From Diphasiastrum complanatum (taxonomy: Eukaryota > Streptophyta > Lycopodiopsida > Lycopodiales > Lycopodiaceae), in NCBI GenBank assembly GCA_029204225.1, contig CM055114.1:19333273-19397272 (forward strand): DNA of 64,000 nt, in the 5' to 3' direction. A program made the translations under genes and the position numbers. Under the pieces are notes generated by a model, which searched no databases, was not told the DNA's origin, and saw only the letters and a program-made list of their open reading frames with translations. Below, in pieces: positions 1 to 13,779 of this stretch; within the stretch, counting starts at the first letter, position 1; every line of letters starts with the position of its first letter.

Positions 1-1420
1 AAATGACCTTTGATGCCATAATAGAAGCAGTTCAATTTAGACCTATCTTTCTTCTTACCAAAAGAAGAAGACTCACCATCATTTTGTCCTTTAGACCACT
101 TGCCCTTACCTTTTCCCTTGAACTTGCCTTTGATGAACATGGCCTCCTCATCTTAAGATGTCGATGTAGATCCACCTCTTGCTTGAAGCCTATATTCCTC
201 GTTGATCAAGATCTCTTGAAGATCCACCAAACTTGGCAAATTTTTTTGAATAGTAAGTCTTTGTTCAATGTTAGCATGAGCACCCAACAGACCACTAAGA
301 ATAACTTGAACAAGCTCTCCTTCCTTAATGCTCTCATCAATGCAAGCTAACCCATCACTTAAAGCCTTTGCTCTCAAAACAAAAGTATTAGGATTCTCTT
401 CTTTCTTTTGTATGCTTTGAAGGATTTGTCTTCTTAGATTCAACGCTCTAGATGTAGACTTGGATTCATAAAGCTTCTTCAAAGCTTCCCAAGCCTCTCG
501 ACATGAATTGCTCTTACCAATATCCTTGAGTAGCTCATTGGTAACATTCGTCTTGATCATGTGTAGAGCTTTATTTGCTCTCTTGTCATACCTCACTTGA
601 TTGTGTTGAACCAAGGGTCTCTCCTCCAAACCTACAACAATATCCATCAACTCATATATTTCAAGACTTGATTCCATTCTCACCTTCCATGTAGAGTAGT
701 TGGATGAGGTTGTCAATGTCTTCCAACATGAATGCACTCATTGTAGCCATGTTGCAATGACCTGATCTTTCTCTTTCAACATGTTCCAATGCAAAAAGCA
801 CTCTTTGAACAACAACAATTTTTTTCCAAAAAGAAATGACAACGATATTGAACCTATAAATTATCTTATAGCACTTATCACTAGAAAATCAACACATAGA
901 ATGAAGAAATCTTGATCAACCTATGATCTACCAACAATATAATGAATCTTGCCATTTCCTAAGATTGAAACACACTCTATGGAGGTCCAACAACCTCAAA
1001 AAATAGAGATCCAATCAAAATTAGATTTTTGACAAAATAAAAAAAAGATTGAATCTTCTAATTTCTTCATGCAATTGCCTAAAACTTGATATAGAATATT
1101 GTAGCCTCCAATGAAACCTTCCCAATGCATAAAAAATCAGCCAATTCCAGTAAACCAAGTGTGAAATCATAATTCATCATGTTCATAAACCTAAATTGCG
1201 TTTTGACGTACAAAAAATCAATTCTACACATGCAAAATTCATTTGAATCTACTAAACTCGATCTCCTAGTATTTCCCTCACTTTTAAAAGTGGTAATCCA
1301 AATGCTTTTAGACTAATATAAGTTTGAGAAATCAAACTCTAAGTCTAATATGAAAATTGGCCTCAATTGCCAAATAAACAAACATATCCAAAATATCAAA
1401 CTAGTTGACAATTTCTCACA
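1..1420 (-). mobile_element. LTR/Copia element A, 5' LTR and gag (cut by window edge)
   Basis: Minus-strand copia retrotransposon reading off the left edge. The 5' LTR is about 790-1420: on the minus strand it starts TGTGAGAAATTG and ends GCTTTTTGCA, followed by a damaged leader and then gag. The boundary is supported by homology to a second LTR at about 38.7-39.34 kb, which starts TGTGAAAGATTC right after a purine tract. Only gag is in view. LTR ends are estimated from TG/CA termini; the partner LTR is outside the window. Confidence 0.75.
153..750 (-). pseudogene. Copia gag (UBN2-type), frameshifted, partial
   Basis: Gag capsid protein of element A. The likely start is the ATG at 750-748; the frame shifts within the first 20 codons, so the long open part is 737-153. 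Landmarks are SNYSTWKVRMES near the start, then EAWEALKKLYESKS and RALNLRRQ, typical of the UBN2/copia gag fold. Past 153 the minus strand runs on to a broken zinc knuckle near the window start: its second cysteine is Tyr (CFYYGIKGHF instead of CxxCGIKGHF). Not functional as read. It is a close relative of the gag at 39362-40016. Confidence 0.75.
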
Positions 1421-1494
1421 AGTAACACACAACATCACTAAGGAGACATACAATCTTTCTGTGTCAAACTAATAGATCATCGACTCCATCATTT

Positions 1495-3005
<1,511 letters not shown>

Positions 3006-3015
3006 CCAATAGAAG

Positions 3016-3027
3016 TGGTATCAGAGC
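3016..3027 (+). other. Copia primer binding site (tRNA-iMet)
   Basis: TGGTATCAGAGC, the standard complement of the 3' end of initiator methionine tRNA used by plant copia elements. It lies 83 bp before the gag start and fixes the plus-strand orientation of element B. Confidence 0.9.
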
Positions 3028-3109
3028 ATTTGTTCAATGGATTACTAGAGTCTAGGATTTTTTTTTTCCAAAAGCTATTCTAAATTGTTTGTGTATAATT
3101 TCGATCACT

Positions 3110-6100
3110 ATGGAAGGCACCTCAGAGATCCGCTTGATCAATAAATTCAATGGAGATGACTTCCACATGTGAAAGTTCAAAATGAGGATGATCTTGATTG
3201 AAAAGGAGTTATGGGAATACGTTAATGGTTCTATAGCCAGACCGGCAAAATCCGAAAAGCTCCCAACTTGGAAAGCCAAGGATGGCAAGGCTCTTGCCAT
3301 TGTATCTCTAAATCTTAAAGACACTCAAATTGCTCATGTATCCAATTGCACTACTTCCAAAGAAGCATGGGATACACTCACCAGCATCTACGAGACCTCA
3401 AATGTCTCGACTCGCCTCTTCTTGAGGAAGAAGGTACTAACACTCAGAATGAGTGAAAGCACCTCAGTTAGCGACCATTTGAATGAGTTCAAACAATTGA
3501 TGAACCAACTGGCTGCAATAGGTTCCCCTATATTAGAAGAAGACTCTACAATGTCTCTTCTTGCCAGTCTTCCATCCTCCTACGATAATTTAGTGTTGCT
3601 TCTGAGCAATATCCCTACGTTGTCTTTCAAAAAATTGATAGCAAGCTTGTTGCAGGAAGAAGTCAGAAGGAAAAGCTTGTCCACATCTACGAGTACCAAA
3701 TCTATGGCACTCTATTCAAACAAGTAGCAATCCAAGAAGAAGAAAGGCTTCGAGGATAAGAAGACAAAGGCATAACAGCCAACAACATCACAACCACAAC
3801 AACAACAACAATATAGTCACTCATCGTCCAAGACCAAGCTATTTTGTAGATATTGCAAAAGAACCAACCACGACATCAAGGACTGTCGCATCCTCAAGCA
3901 CAATGAAGCAAACAAGAAGATGCAGTAGCACCAAGAAGGCAACCCTAACATAATCAAAGGATCTCAAGATGAAGAGAAGGTGCTGATGGTACAAGATCAA
4001 TCCAGTAGAGATGCCCATCATTGGTATTGATTCAGGTGCCTCTCAGCACATGATGCCATGCAAGGACCTCTTCTCTACACTCACAACTACAGAATCAAAG
4101 TACCTTTTCTTTAGTGACTCCAGTTCACACCAAGTTGAAGGCCAAGGGTCTATTCAACTGTAGTTCTCTGATGGCATTACTAGGCAGCTTCATGGAGTAC
4201 TTTATGTACCCAAATTAACAAAGAACCTTTTATCTACTAGCAAGATCACAGATCAGGGCTATAGAGCTTTGTTCACTGCCAACCAATGTACTATTTTAGA
4301 TGATAACTCAAAGGAAATCCTCTCTATTTACAAAGAAGAAAATTTGCACATAATGAGTCACAATGTTGCACATTCTGTGAGTTGTTCAGATGCAAATTTA
4401 TGGCATCAAAAAATACAAGATTAAACATGCATTCAATCTTGTATATGCATCACAATAAAATGGTCAAGGACATGAATATAATTGTTGTCACCACAGCTAA
4501 TTAGACTATATGTGAAAACTGTCTACTAGGAAAACAACCTAGAACGAGATTTTCCAAAGGACAAGCCAAAAGGATGAAGTCCATCTTGTCACTGATACAT
4601 AGTGACTTCTGTCGTCCTATGAGCGTACCTTCATTAGGTCAAGCTCTATATTTTATCACATTCATTGATGATTACTCCCGATTTGCTAGTGTAATATTCA
4701 TTAAGAACAAGTCAGAAGCATTTTGTTTCTTCAAAGACTTCAAGCAATACGTTGAGAATCAAACTGGTCAGAGGATCAAGGCCCTACGGTCTGATTAAGG
4801 GGGAGAGTTCTTGTCAAATGAGATGAAAGACTACCTACCTTCATGTGGCATGCACCACCAGTTTACTACGAGCTACACTCCACAACAAAACAGAGTAGCA
4901 GAGCGGAAGAACCACACACTATTGGAAGCTACACGATCCATGATAGCAAATTCACATTTGCCTCAAACCTTTTGGACGGAAGCTATCTCTACGGCTTGCT
5001 ATCTGCAAAATTACTCTAGCACTAAAGCGGTTGATTCCAAGACATCGTTTAAAGCCTACTATGGTTACAAACCAAGTTTGAAACACGTACGTGTTTTCGG
5101 ATGTCTCTGCTATGCACAAGTGCCATCTGCTCTAAGGAAGAAGCTGGACCCAATAAGCTGTAAAAGCATCTTCATCGGCTATTCAACTTCACACAAGGCA
5201 TATCGTGTTTATGATGTGGCTACGGACCATATCTCGGTCAGTCGTGATGTTGTCTTCCTTGAAGACAAATATTACGATTTCAAATATAAGCAACCAATAC
5301 AAGAGATTGCCATAGCAGCTCCACCTTCCAGCGATAGGCTACAACCTATAACTGTTCAAGCAACAGAGTTCGTCCCAACGACTCCACTTACCATCAATGG
5401 GCCTGGACCCACGATTGTTCGACGCAAAATACTATGGTCCAAGTCATTCACCAAGGAGAATCGTCTGATCAAGCACCTACAGTTCGAAGATTTGTGAGAC
5501 AACAACAGCAACCTGACCGCTTAATCCCTCGGGCTTTCATTAGTCATGACGAACCTACCACCATAGCAGAAGCACTGTCAATGCCCAATGCAGACAAATG
5601 GAAAGCTTTCATGGATGCTGAGTATCAATCTCTAATGAAGAACAAGACCTGGAGTCTTACATTCCTCCTACAAGTGTAAAGCCAATTGATTCTAAATGGA
5701 TCTTTAAGCTGAAGCTTAAGCCAGATGGATCTATATCCAAATGGAAAGCTAGACTGATGGTTAAAGGCTTTGAACAAGTATATGGAATAGACTACACTGA
5801 GACCTTCAGTCCAATAATAAAACATCAGTCTATTTGTACTCTATTGACTATATATCCTATAGAAGATCTGGATATTCACCAGATGGACGTCCATATGACA
5901 TTCTTACACAGATATATACAAGAAGATGTCTACATCTATCAACTAGAAGGTTACATCCCTCAAGGCAAGGAACATATACTATGCAAATTGCACAAGACAT
6001 TATATAGTCTGAAGCAAGCTCCAACGGCCTGGTATGATAGAATAAATTGTTTCTTGTTGCAGCACGACTTTACCTCCTGCACCGCAAATTCAAATGTGTA

Positions 6101-6285
6101 TCTAAAACCAAAGGGGCCAATCTATGTTATAATAGCATTATACGTTGATGATTACCTAATCATCAACAATTCAAATCAGTTGCTGCAAGAAACTAAGTCC
6201 TTACTCTCATCAGAGTTTGAGATGACTGATTTAGATCTAGTCCATTACCTACTTGGAATGGAGATTCACAGAGATCGCGTGAGTA
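3110..6285 (+). pseudogene. Copia element B gag-pol, 5' part
   Basis: Gag-pol polyprotein in the order gag, zinc knuckle, protease, integrase, RT, as in copia. ATG at 3110; a TGA at 3170 replaces the expected Trp in HMWKFKM; gag continues to a TAG at 3725. Zinc knuckle CRYCKRTNHDIKDC near 3848. Protease DSGASQHM near 4030 after a 1-base shift. GAG-pre-integrase near 4370-4560. Integrase from 4574 (HSDF, FIDDYSRF) with a TAA at 4797-4799 in the RSD-GGEF motif, continuing at 4811 (HHQFTTSYTPQQNRVAERKN). RT from about 5580 (GIDYTETFSP, LYVDDYL), ending EIHRDRVS at the insertion point. The damage is a handful of stops and shifts, so decay is moderate. Confidence 0.85.
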
Positions 6286-7036
6286 TGTAGTGGGTTTTTT
6301 TCCTTGCCTAACCTAAATCCAAGATCTAGTTAATCTAGCATCAAAGAGACGGAGTTAGTTGTCACGAGGAGGTTCGTTCCCATGAGAGCGATAGTATAGT
6401 TCAGATTTCAACATGAATGGAGGATCTAACACTACATCCATGAACACTAAGCATTAACACTACATCCATTAACCCTACTTCCAACCCTAAATCCACAACC
6501 ATGATAGAAACTTACTCTTCTCTCTCACCTTTTCTCTCTCACAAAAAACATAAGAAATAGCAATCCCAATAGTGATAAGATCCAACAACTAGCAAAATCC
6601 AAAGAAAGCATGAAAAATGGAGGAAAAGAGAGAGAGAGCAAGGACATTCATCAATCCATTTCTAAAGAGAACCAATCTGCTTTATTGAAATGAGGAAATG
6701 AACATGAGGAGCAACTCGAGTTGGTCCCTTTTTATGGTAGAAAGGAGGACCCTGGCCTCTGAATCCTATTGGTCCAGTCTTGCCTCTCTTTTTATTCAAA
6801 TTTAAAAAAAGTGTGGGAACCACCAAAATTGGAGGAAAACCCAACTTTATTCACTAACTTGACATTTAGGCCCTGTGACAATAAAAGTCCTGCAAAAAGG
6901 CCTAAAGTCCTTTTATTAACATTCTAATTAATCAAATAACTATGTGATCATTGGGTTGGACTTACACACGCAGGGTGCCAAATCCCTCTCACTTATTAAC
7001 TAGGGCTAGGGTTGCCTTGGGATCCGCCCTCCAACA
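6286..7036 (-). repeat. 3' LTR of element N1
   Basis: 751 bp, starting TGTTGGAGGG and ending CCCACTACA on the minus strand. Matches the LTRs at 10916-11642 and 19064-19830. Against its partner it shows roughly a dozen substitutions in the first 220 bp plus an indel, so the insertion is not recent. Confidence 0.9.
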
Positions 7037-7924
7037 GTATCCCCCACCAAAACTGGTGGCGGTCCCACGACACATGCAATATGTAGTTATTGGGGACTTT
7101 TATTGGCTTCGCGCCGAATCTTAATCAACTGATACTGCACCTTCTCCATAAAGTCAAGGGTGCAGTATTGAAATCCAAATTATGCGGCAAGAAACAACGA
7201 TGGGCTCCGGCAATCCACTTGGAAGTTGTCCATGAGGTGAAGCGAGATTCCCAAGAGCCTACCATCAGAGCCGCACAAAAATACAGTCGAGCAATCGGCA
7301 GCTGATCTTTGATTTGCTTTGAGGCGATCGACTTATTTGGATCAAATGTCAGGGTAGGAAGGCAATCGTCCCATTTGGATGCCACTGACGCCAACAAAGT
7401 TGGATCTTTTGCAAACATTGTCGATTGTCGCACCGTTGGATCCGGAGAGTGGACATACTCTCTCTAATATGGCTGTAAGGCCCGGTGAAAATGCACTGAA
7501 ATATTCTAGTAGCTGTAAGACTGGTGGATGATCGGCCAATTGGGTGTATGGATGGTGATTTTATCCGTAGCCAATCCCAAATCTTTTCATTTTTGTCTTC
7601 GCGGCATTGGCACATAATAAGGATCTACCCGCAACTGGCGAGGGCTGGCGACGTAAGTCCTAATTGATTCCGGAGTTTTCTCAAAAACCGTGATTCTCCA
7701 TGTCGGCTACTCTCCCAGTGCAGGTATTCTGTCCAATTCGTTGCCGGCCTCGATCTCGGAGGTCTTAAATTTGAGAACCCACCCACCACGCAAGGACTCA
7801 TGTGGATGCTGCTTTAAGAAGGTCTGGATCTGGTCCTCGATGCTGATGGGCCTTCTGAATAAATGGCTTGTCCTTGATGAGGATGGACCCGCTTGTACTA
7901 CCGATATAGTTGGCGGTTGATCTG

Positions 7925-8716
7925 CTAGATCTGGAGCCCCCCCCTGGTCCATGCTCGAATCAACTCTTGTATCCATCTGTACAGCTTCTTGGCACGAAGG
8001 AGAGAATTGCGGCATGACCAGGACGGGGATTTGTGGTTCGGCTTCCAACACTTGAACGGCGGCTTTTCATAGACGTTGATGGTCTCTTTTGCCTTTGCCA
8101 GCTCGGTTGAAGCTGTTCCTTTGAACCTATCAAAGCGGTCTTGGAATCCCTGAAGGGCCACTTTGTATGTTTCCACTTTCTTGAACAGATATGCAATCTC
8201 CGTCAGTGTCACCGGATGATCGGCTATTTGTGTTTGCAGATATGCATCACGCTCAAGGGTGGTCGCATCCAATTCACCTTGAAGCTGTGTGCGATCTTGT
8301 TCGGCCATTTGTAATTGCCCCTTCAGCAGCTGCACCTGTTGCTTGGCATCTTGCACTGCCTTATCTACCTGATCTTGTGCAGTTGTCAGGGCATTTTGCA
8401 GGGAGCTGATGTAGGTTTCCAAGCGATCAGCTTGTTGTTGGGCCAATGTCTTTTTGCTTTCAGCCTTTTCTTCATGTTGCTTGGCTATCTTTACCTCTCG
8501 ATCCAGTTGGACAATTTTTTGACTGATCAGAGTGTTTTCGGATCCTAAAACAGAGATCCTCTGTTCCATTTCCTTTTTTTTATCCAGCATAGACTGGATC
8601 ACTTGCCCAAGGCTTGAAACTAACCCGAGAGCATCACCAAAATCGATAGTCGTGGAGGTGGCAGCAGCAGGAGACCCTGATGGTACTGTCCATGGTAGGT
8701 GTGGAATAGGTGCCAA
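7925..8716 (-). CDS. Coiled-coil cargo protein of element N1
   Basis: Open frame of 263 codons inside the non-autonomous element. Residues about 30-210 form a long coiled coil rich in Q, E, K and A (LDKKKEMEQ, LAQQQADRLETYISSLQNAL, VQLLKGQLQMAEQD). The copy at 14.9-16.1 kb shows the reading should begin further upstream (SKQFDA-VPE-F) and end with a Pro/Ser-rich tail that is here in another frame (8051-7707: SSMDQGGAPDL, PSSSRT, VEDQIQTFLKQHPHES). No enzyme motif is visible. I do not recognise the family. Conservation between two diverged copies suggests it was coding when the family spread. Confidence 0.55.
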   Translation of the reverse strand: MAPIPHLPWTVPSGSPAAATSTTIDFGDALGLVSSLGQVIQSMLDKKKEMEQRISVLGSENTLISQKIVQLDREVKIAKQHEEKAESKKTLAQQQADRLETYISSLQNALTTAQDQVDKAVQDAKQQVQLLKGQLQMAEQDRTQLQGELDATTLERDAYLQTQIADHPVTLTEIAYLFKKVETYKVALQGFQDRFDRFKGTASTELAKAKETINVYEKPPFKCWKPNHKSPSWSCRNSLLRAKKLYRWIQELIRAWTRGGLQI

Positions 8717-9361
8717 AGTCTCTTCTTCTTAAAAAATATTCTCGTCTTCAAACCCTTCAGGCACAATGGCATCGAACTGCTTTGGTGACTTGACAACTGT
8801 GTCAACCCGAAGTGTGGCTGGGCTACCCTGTGTGGGTGGGTGCTAACTGGCATTTTCGCCACCAACAATAGATTCATGGATATGCCCAAATCCTCTTCTA
8901 GGGGATTGGGGTACAAAGGGTGCCGGGCTCTGGGCATTTCAAACATTTCAGTGGCCCCAAGGAGGTCGGAATCATCGAACATATCCATGAAGAACTGTGT
9001 GTTGGGCGAGGTTGCTTCGGTGTGTGGGGGTGAGGCGGCCTGGACAGCTATGATGGAAATGGTAGGCCCAATGTCACAGACTGTTCTTGTATTGGAGCAG
9101 AGGCGAGGGAAGCATCAGAGGCGAGGGGAATGGGAAGTTCAGTGCAAACAGCAGCAGGGGGTGGAAGCGCAGCTGACGAGGTATGTCTAGTACGACGTTG
9201 TGATGCGAAAGGCGAGTCAGGAACTACGATCTAGCTGCGTGGACGACGACAACTATAAGAACTTGAGGCCTGGTGAGATGACTCGGCTGGTGCTTCTGCG
9301 TAAACCGAAAGCACAGAATCTAGGTGGAAGCCATGGATTTTGTTTTCTAAGTGAGAAGCGG

Positions 9362-10018
9362 CTAAGAGGGACAATAGAGAGCCAACGGCGAACTGCTATT
9401 TTGTATTGGCTTAATAACTCGTTTAAGCTCACCAGAAACAGTCTTGAACCACTTATATGGTTCAAGAGGGGCTTTGGCCAACTTGATGTGAGACTCCACT
9501 ATCTTGTGAAGGATTTGAGATGTGATCCGGTCTTTCCTGAGGTTGCCAACCATCAGGAAATGATTCAACAATTGGGCAGCGACGTGGATGGAAGGCTCAG
9601 TGACGGCTTCCAGAAGGTAACCATCATTAGTCCAACGCAGATCGTTGGTGAGGTCAATGTATGGCTTGATGGCCTGTTTGGCGTGCTTGTGATTGGGTGA
9701 GACGTGCGTACCGGATGAGTTTCCTATAGCTGCAAGTGCGGCCTCAGTGACGCACACCTTGTGTGTGGCTCCTTGGAAGGTGATGTAAAACTTGGATTTC
9801 TCTTCCTTCCACATATTGAAGGCAAGAGTGATGAAATCCATATTGATGCGTCCCAAAAAGGCTCTCTCATGAATACCCATTGCAGTAAGTAGAGGCTCCG
9901 CAAGGGTCATCCACTGAGTGACCATGCTTGTGCTAGGAAGAATCATGATGTCCGTTGCAGATGGGACATCACGATGGATAGTATAGCGTGGAGACTAGGA
10001 AGTATCGGTAGAAGACAT
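9362..10018 (-). CDS. N-terminal cargo domain of element N1, unrecognised
   Basis: Frame from ATG at 10018 (MSSTDTS) with a TAG at codon 8, then open from 9946 to 9362 (194 codons). Helical, with FNMWKEEKSKFYITF, VCVTEAALAAIG and HVAAQLLNHFLMVG. The pattern (a strand pair ending in a short Gly turn, then a helix pair) loosely recalls the so-called putative plant transposon protein domain of retroelement cargo; this is a weak visual match. Element N2 has gypsy protease-RT at the equivalent place. Confidence 0.45.
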
Positions 10019-10893
10019 GATGATCAGAAAAGAATTATAACCGTGTGAGAATGTATCAGAAGGCAATGGAAGGCTTTGGTTGCAAGAAAAATTCGCAAGA
10101 GCTTCGCTACCACAAGTGAGGAATGAATCGAATTCAGCCAACTTATAGGTGAATTTGGTGGGTCCATTACATTGAATAGTAGTTGGGCTGATCAGTTCTG
10201 AACAAAAATTTGCAGGCATGTACAATACTGTAAAAATAGGCTATAAAAATTTTGGCGAAGGTTTCTAGAGGTCTGAACCTATCATGCGAACGTTTGACAG
10301 TATCAGACGAGCTTTATTCCAATTGACGGTATCCGCTTGAGAATCGCAGTGAACTCCCAATTTTTTCTCTGGTCAATCACAAGTGTGATCCATTGTTGAT
10401 GAATCATCATCCGCTTTTTGAACCACTGGTTTATTTTTTAGGATTTTGATAATTTTTGGTGGTTTTTGGTGGTTTTTCTAATGTTTTTGGAAATCTACTG
10501 GGAATTAATCCTCGCCCTTCAGTTTTGTAAACAAAACTTTACAAAACTGAAGGTGTCTGCAACTCGGCGAAGGTTTCCTGATAGAGGGTAAAAAGTTTTG
10601 GGCTCTGATGATGCTTTTTGTCTCTTTTTGACCAAATTTGACAGATTTGACCGATTTATGTTATTTTTTCTGATATCTAAGATCCAAATGGATCTTAAGA
10701 TTAGTGATCTAAATAGCTTTTCCTGTTTAATAATCAGATTAGATTTCAAACAAGCAAATCCACTCAAAATCTAGCAAAATCAATCCCAAACTATCCCTAC
10801 AATGCAGTTTTAACACTATTCATGCCACGACAAGATGCCTAATGCAAGCTAACCATCAGCCAAACATGCTGCAAACTGAAAAATTGGCGTAGC

Positions 10894-10911
10894 TCCCTGG
10901 AAACGGTGCCA
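10894..10911 (-). other. Primer binding site of element N1
   Basis: Minus strand TGGCACCGTTTCCAGGGA, differing at a few positions from the Athila/Tat-type site TGGCGCCGTTGCCGGGGA known in plant gypsy elements. It starts a few bases inside the 5' LTR and fixes the minus orientation. Confidence 0.75.
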
Positions 10912-10915
10912 AAAT

Positions 10916-11642
10916 TCTAGTGGGTTTCTTTCCTTGCCTAACCTGAATCCAAGATCTAGTCAATCTAGCATCAAAGAGACAGAGTTAGTTGTCACGCGGA
11001 GGTTCGTTTCCATGAGAGTGATAGTATAGTTCAGATTTCAACATGAATGGAGGATCTAACACTACATCCATTAACCCTACTTCCATTAACCTAAATCCAC
11101 AACAATGATAGAAACTTACTCTTCTCTCTCACCTTTTCTCTCTCACAAAAAGCATAAGAAATAGCAATCCCAATAATGATAAGATCCAACAATTAGCAAA
11201 ATCCAAAGAAAGCATGAGAAATGGAGGAAAAGAGAGAAAGAGCAAGGATATTCATCAATCCGTTTCTAAAGAGAACCAATGTGCTTTATTGAAATGAGGA
11301 AATGAACATGAGGAGCAACTCGAGTTGGTCCCTTTTTATAGTAGAGAGGAGGACCCTGACCTCTGAATCCTATTGGTCCAGTCTTGCCTCTCTTTTTATT
11401 CAAATTTAAAAAAGTGTGGAAACCATCAAAATTGGAGGGACACCCAACTTTATTCACTAACTTGACATTTAGGCCCTGCGACATTAAAAGTCCCGCAAAA
11501 AGGCTAAATTCCTTTTATTAACATTCTAATTAATCAAATAACTATGTGATCATTGGGTTGGACTTACACACGCAGAGTGCCAAATCCCTCTCACTTATTA
11601 ACTAGGGTTAGGGTTGCCTTGAGATCCGCAAACCCTCCAACA
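10916..11642 (-). repeat. 5' LTR of element N1
   Basis: 727 bp direct repeat of 6286-7036. The minus-strand promoter should lie here: CTATAAAAAGG reads on the minus strand near 11330-11342. Confidence 0.9.
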
Positions 11643-11976
11643 GAGTAGAAGGACCACCATAAGCCAACAGTCCTACCTAATTAATGTACTTCGATACGAC
11701 ATGGAGGATTGCAAGCCCATAGACACTCCTATGGATCCAAGATGCAAGCTATCCAAAGACATGTGCCCCAGAACAAGGCAGATCAGCAAGAAATGTGCAA
11801 TTACCCTTATCAGTCTATCATAGGTTCTCTCATGTACTCTATGATCTGCACACGATCTGATCTAGCATATGCTGTAAGCTCACTGTCACAATTCATGTCC
11901 AATATAGGCCTACAACACTGGAAAGCTCTACAAAGAGTTCTGAAGTACATTCAATCCTCAAAGCACTATGCTTGAG
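11643..11976 (+). pseudogene. Copia element B, RT end and start of RNase H
   Basis: Resumption of the copia polyprotein after element N1. Reads RRTTISQQSYLINVLRYD, CKPIDTPMDP, then (after a shift) YPYQSIIGSLMY, RSDLAYAVSSLSQFMSN and HWKALQRVLKYIQSSKHYA, the standard link from RT to RNase H. It stops abruptly where the gypsy LTR at 11977 begins. Confidence 0.85.
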
Positions 11977-12508
11977 TGTCATGTGTCAAATCTCAAGCAA
12001 ATAGCAGTTACAAAAGAAGTAAAGCTAATAGCAAGAAAATTACAAAGCATTCATGATAGCATATCAATAGAGAGTTAGAAACATGGAGATCTCAATGGAA
12101 TCACATTAGCAATGAAAGAAATAGTACAATCAATGGAAATGGAACATTGATTCATGTGAATAGGGCACATGAGACCTAGCAATGGAGATTCCTATGGCTC
12201 ACATTCACAAGGAAGCTAGAAGCTCTCACTTGCAAATGAGCCAAAAGATTTACAAAATGATGTCTCTTGCCTAGTTATAGACAATGCTCTTACTTAACTT
12301 AACTTAACTATCTTGAGGGATAGTTAGCCCTTGTTAAGTACTATTTAGGCTACATTGGGCCCTTGTTGGCTTATTATTCTTATTAATTACTTTGGAGGGC
12401 CTAAAGAGCGCCTTGTTCTTAAGGCTAATAGTTCCTTTTGGGCCTACAACCTTTACAATGGATATTATATTGCCTTGAATAGCACTGATGTACTAAAAGT
12501 ACATGACA
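11977..12508 (-). repeat. 3' LTR of gypsy element D
   Basis: 532 bp with inverted termini TGTCATGT / ACATGACA. On the minus strand it is preceded by the purine tract AGGGGGAG (12509-12516 region) and by a polyprotein tail reading FEDKNV then stop. This marks a minus-strand element whose 3' LTR abuts copia B. The base run TTGAG left of the LTR could be the target duplication, but the other flank is lost. Confidence 0.65.
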
Positions 12509-12522
12509 CTCCCCCTAGTTAG

Positions 12523-13779
12523 ACATTTTTGTCCTCAAAAATGAAGACGCTTGTCTGATCAGCTTGATCGCCTTGGTTAAGTTGTCATGACTAAGGATGT
12601 GTCATCCAAAATAATAATTTATTGCCTCGTTACAGATCCAAAGCTGTTGAATTGAATCCATTTTGCTAGCTTCAGACTGTAATCCTTCTCATGGAGAAAA
12701 AATTGATGGTTGAAGATGAGGTTGATGAAGCACCATATTGCTTGTTGGCAACCAATCTGTATGGAAGGGACAGAGTGCATCATCGCAATATCCTCTTTTG
12801 TCTGCTTCCTCGACATCATAACAAATTGGATGTTTATCTAATTCTCTTGGATTCTTGGTTTAATGTTGCATCTGGCTCTTCTATCGTAGCCGACAATCCA
12901 TGTTGTTTAACCAACTTGATGAAGAACATTATAATTCTTCCATGAGCAATGGTAGTCATGAATTGTTGTTCAAATATAATGCTCTATACGAAGTAGTCGA
13001 CATGAATATTGAAACTCAATTGTATGATGAAACATAATTCTGGGCATAGTCCATTTTTTATGTCAATCAGGTCAAATATTCACAAACACCTATGAATGAG
13101 GTATTGACCCAATTTGAAGAAATATATTTAATGACTAGTGAAGACTTGTGGAATATGAATTTACCGTATGAAATTTATTCAGAATGATATTTTACAACTT
13201 GGTAAAATTGCTCTTCTCCACTCACTTAAAGATTATGAGTCCTCGAAGAATAAAGTGGCTATGAATGGAAAGTGTAACAACTTAAAATGAAGTAGCAGTT
13301 GTGTTCAATCTGTCACCACGAACAATTTTGCTTTTTACAGTGTTAATCCGATCTAAAACAGAGATGATATGAAGATTTGAAAATTTCTAATGAAAACACA
13401 AAAAAAAACTGACTCAAGAAAAGGGGTCTTGAAAGAACAAATTTAAATAGTAATAATGACACAATTTTAATAACTTAGCAGTGTCAGGCTCACCTTTCTG
13501 ATCACTTTTCTTTTTTATAGCACTGAGATTTGAGCTCAAACAAGGATGTTACGAAAATTGAAAGAAAAACTGGTAAAATGGATTATATACAACTTAGAAG
13601 GGGGGGTATTAAAAAAAAAAATTTACAAATCGAAATGGATAACACTTTGAAATCCATGAAACATGGGAGTGCTCGACAAAAAATTCTTGAAACCATGAAA
13701 AAAATCCAAAAATTGTCGGCAAATTTATTTTATGGTGCATTTGAGTGCTCGTCAAACAAAAAAATTGTGACAACAGAAG
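12523..13779. other. Unresolved retroelement-derived sequence
   Basis: About 1.25 kb between the gypsy D tail and a minisatellite. A plus-strand frame at 12691-12945 and a minus frame at 12619-12819 are open, but neither shows a motif I can defend. It sits where gypsy D integrase would be expected, yet no integrase was recognised, so a deletion or another insertion is likely. Confidence 0.3.

Larger units (their letters stand above)
6286..11642 (-). mobile_element. Non-autonomous Ty3/gypsy-type element N1 with cargo ORFs, inserted in copia B
   Basis: Complete LTR element, 5357 bp, flanked by a 5-bp target duplication GAGTA (6281-6285 and 11643-11647). Removing it rejoins the copia RT reading (EIHRDRVS then RRTTISQQSY). 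LTRs are 6286-7036 (3') and 10916-11642 (5'); the element reads on the minus strand. The primer binding site resembles that of Athila/Tat-type gypsy elements. A purine-rich tract (GGTGGGGG) adjoins the 3' LTR. No gag, protease, RT or integrase was recognised inside; instead there is cargo coding sequence including a long coiled coil. It must therefore depend on another element to move. A related copy is at 14366-19830. Confidence 0.85.
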
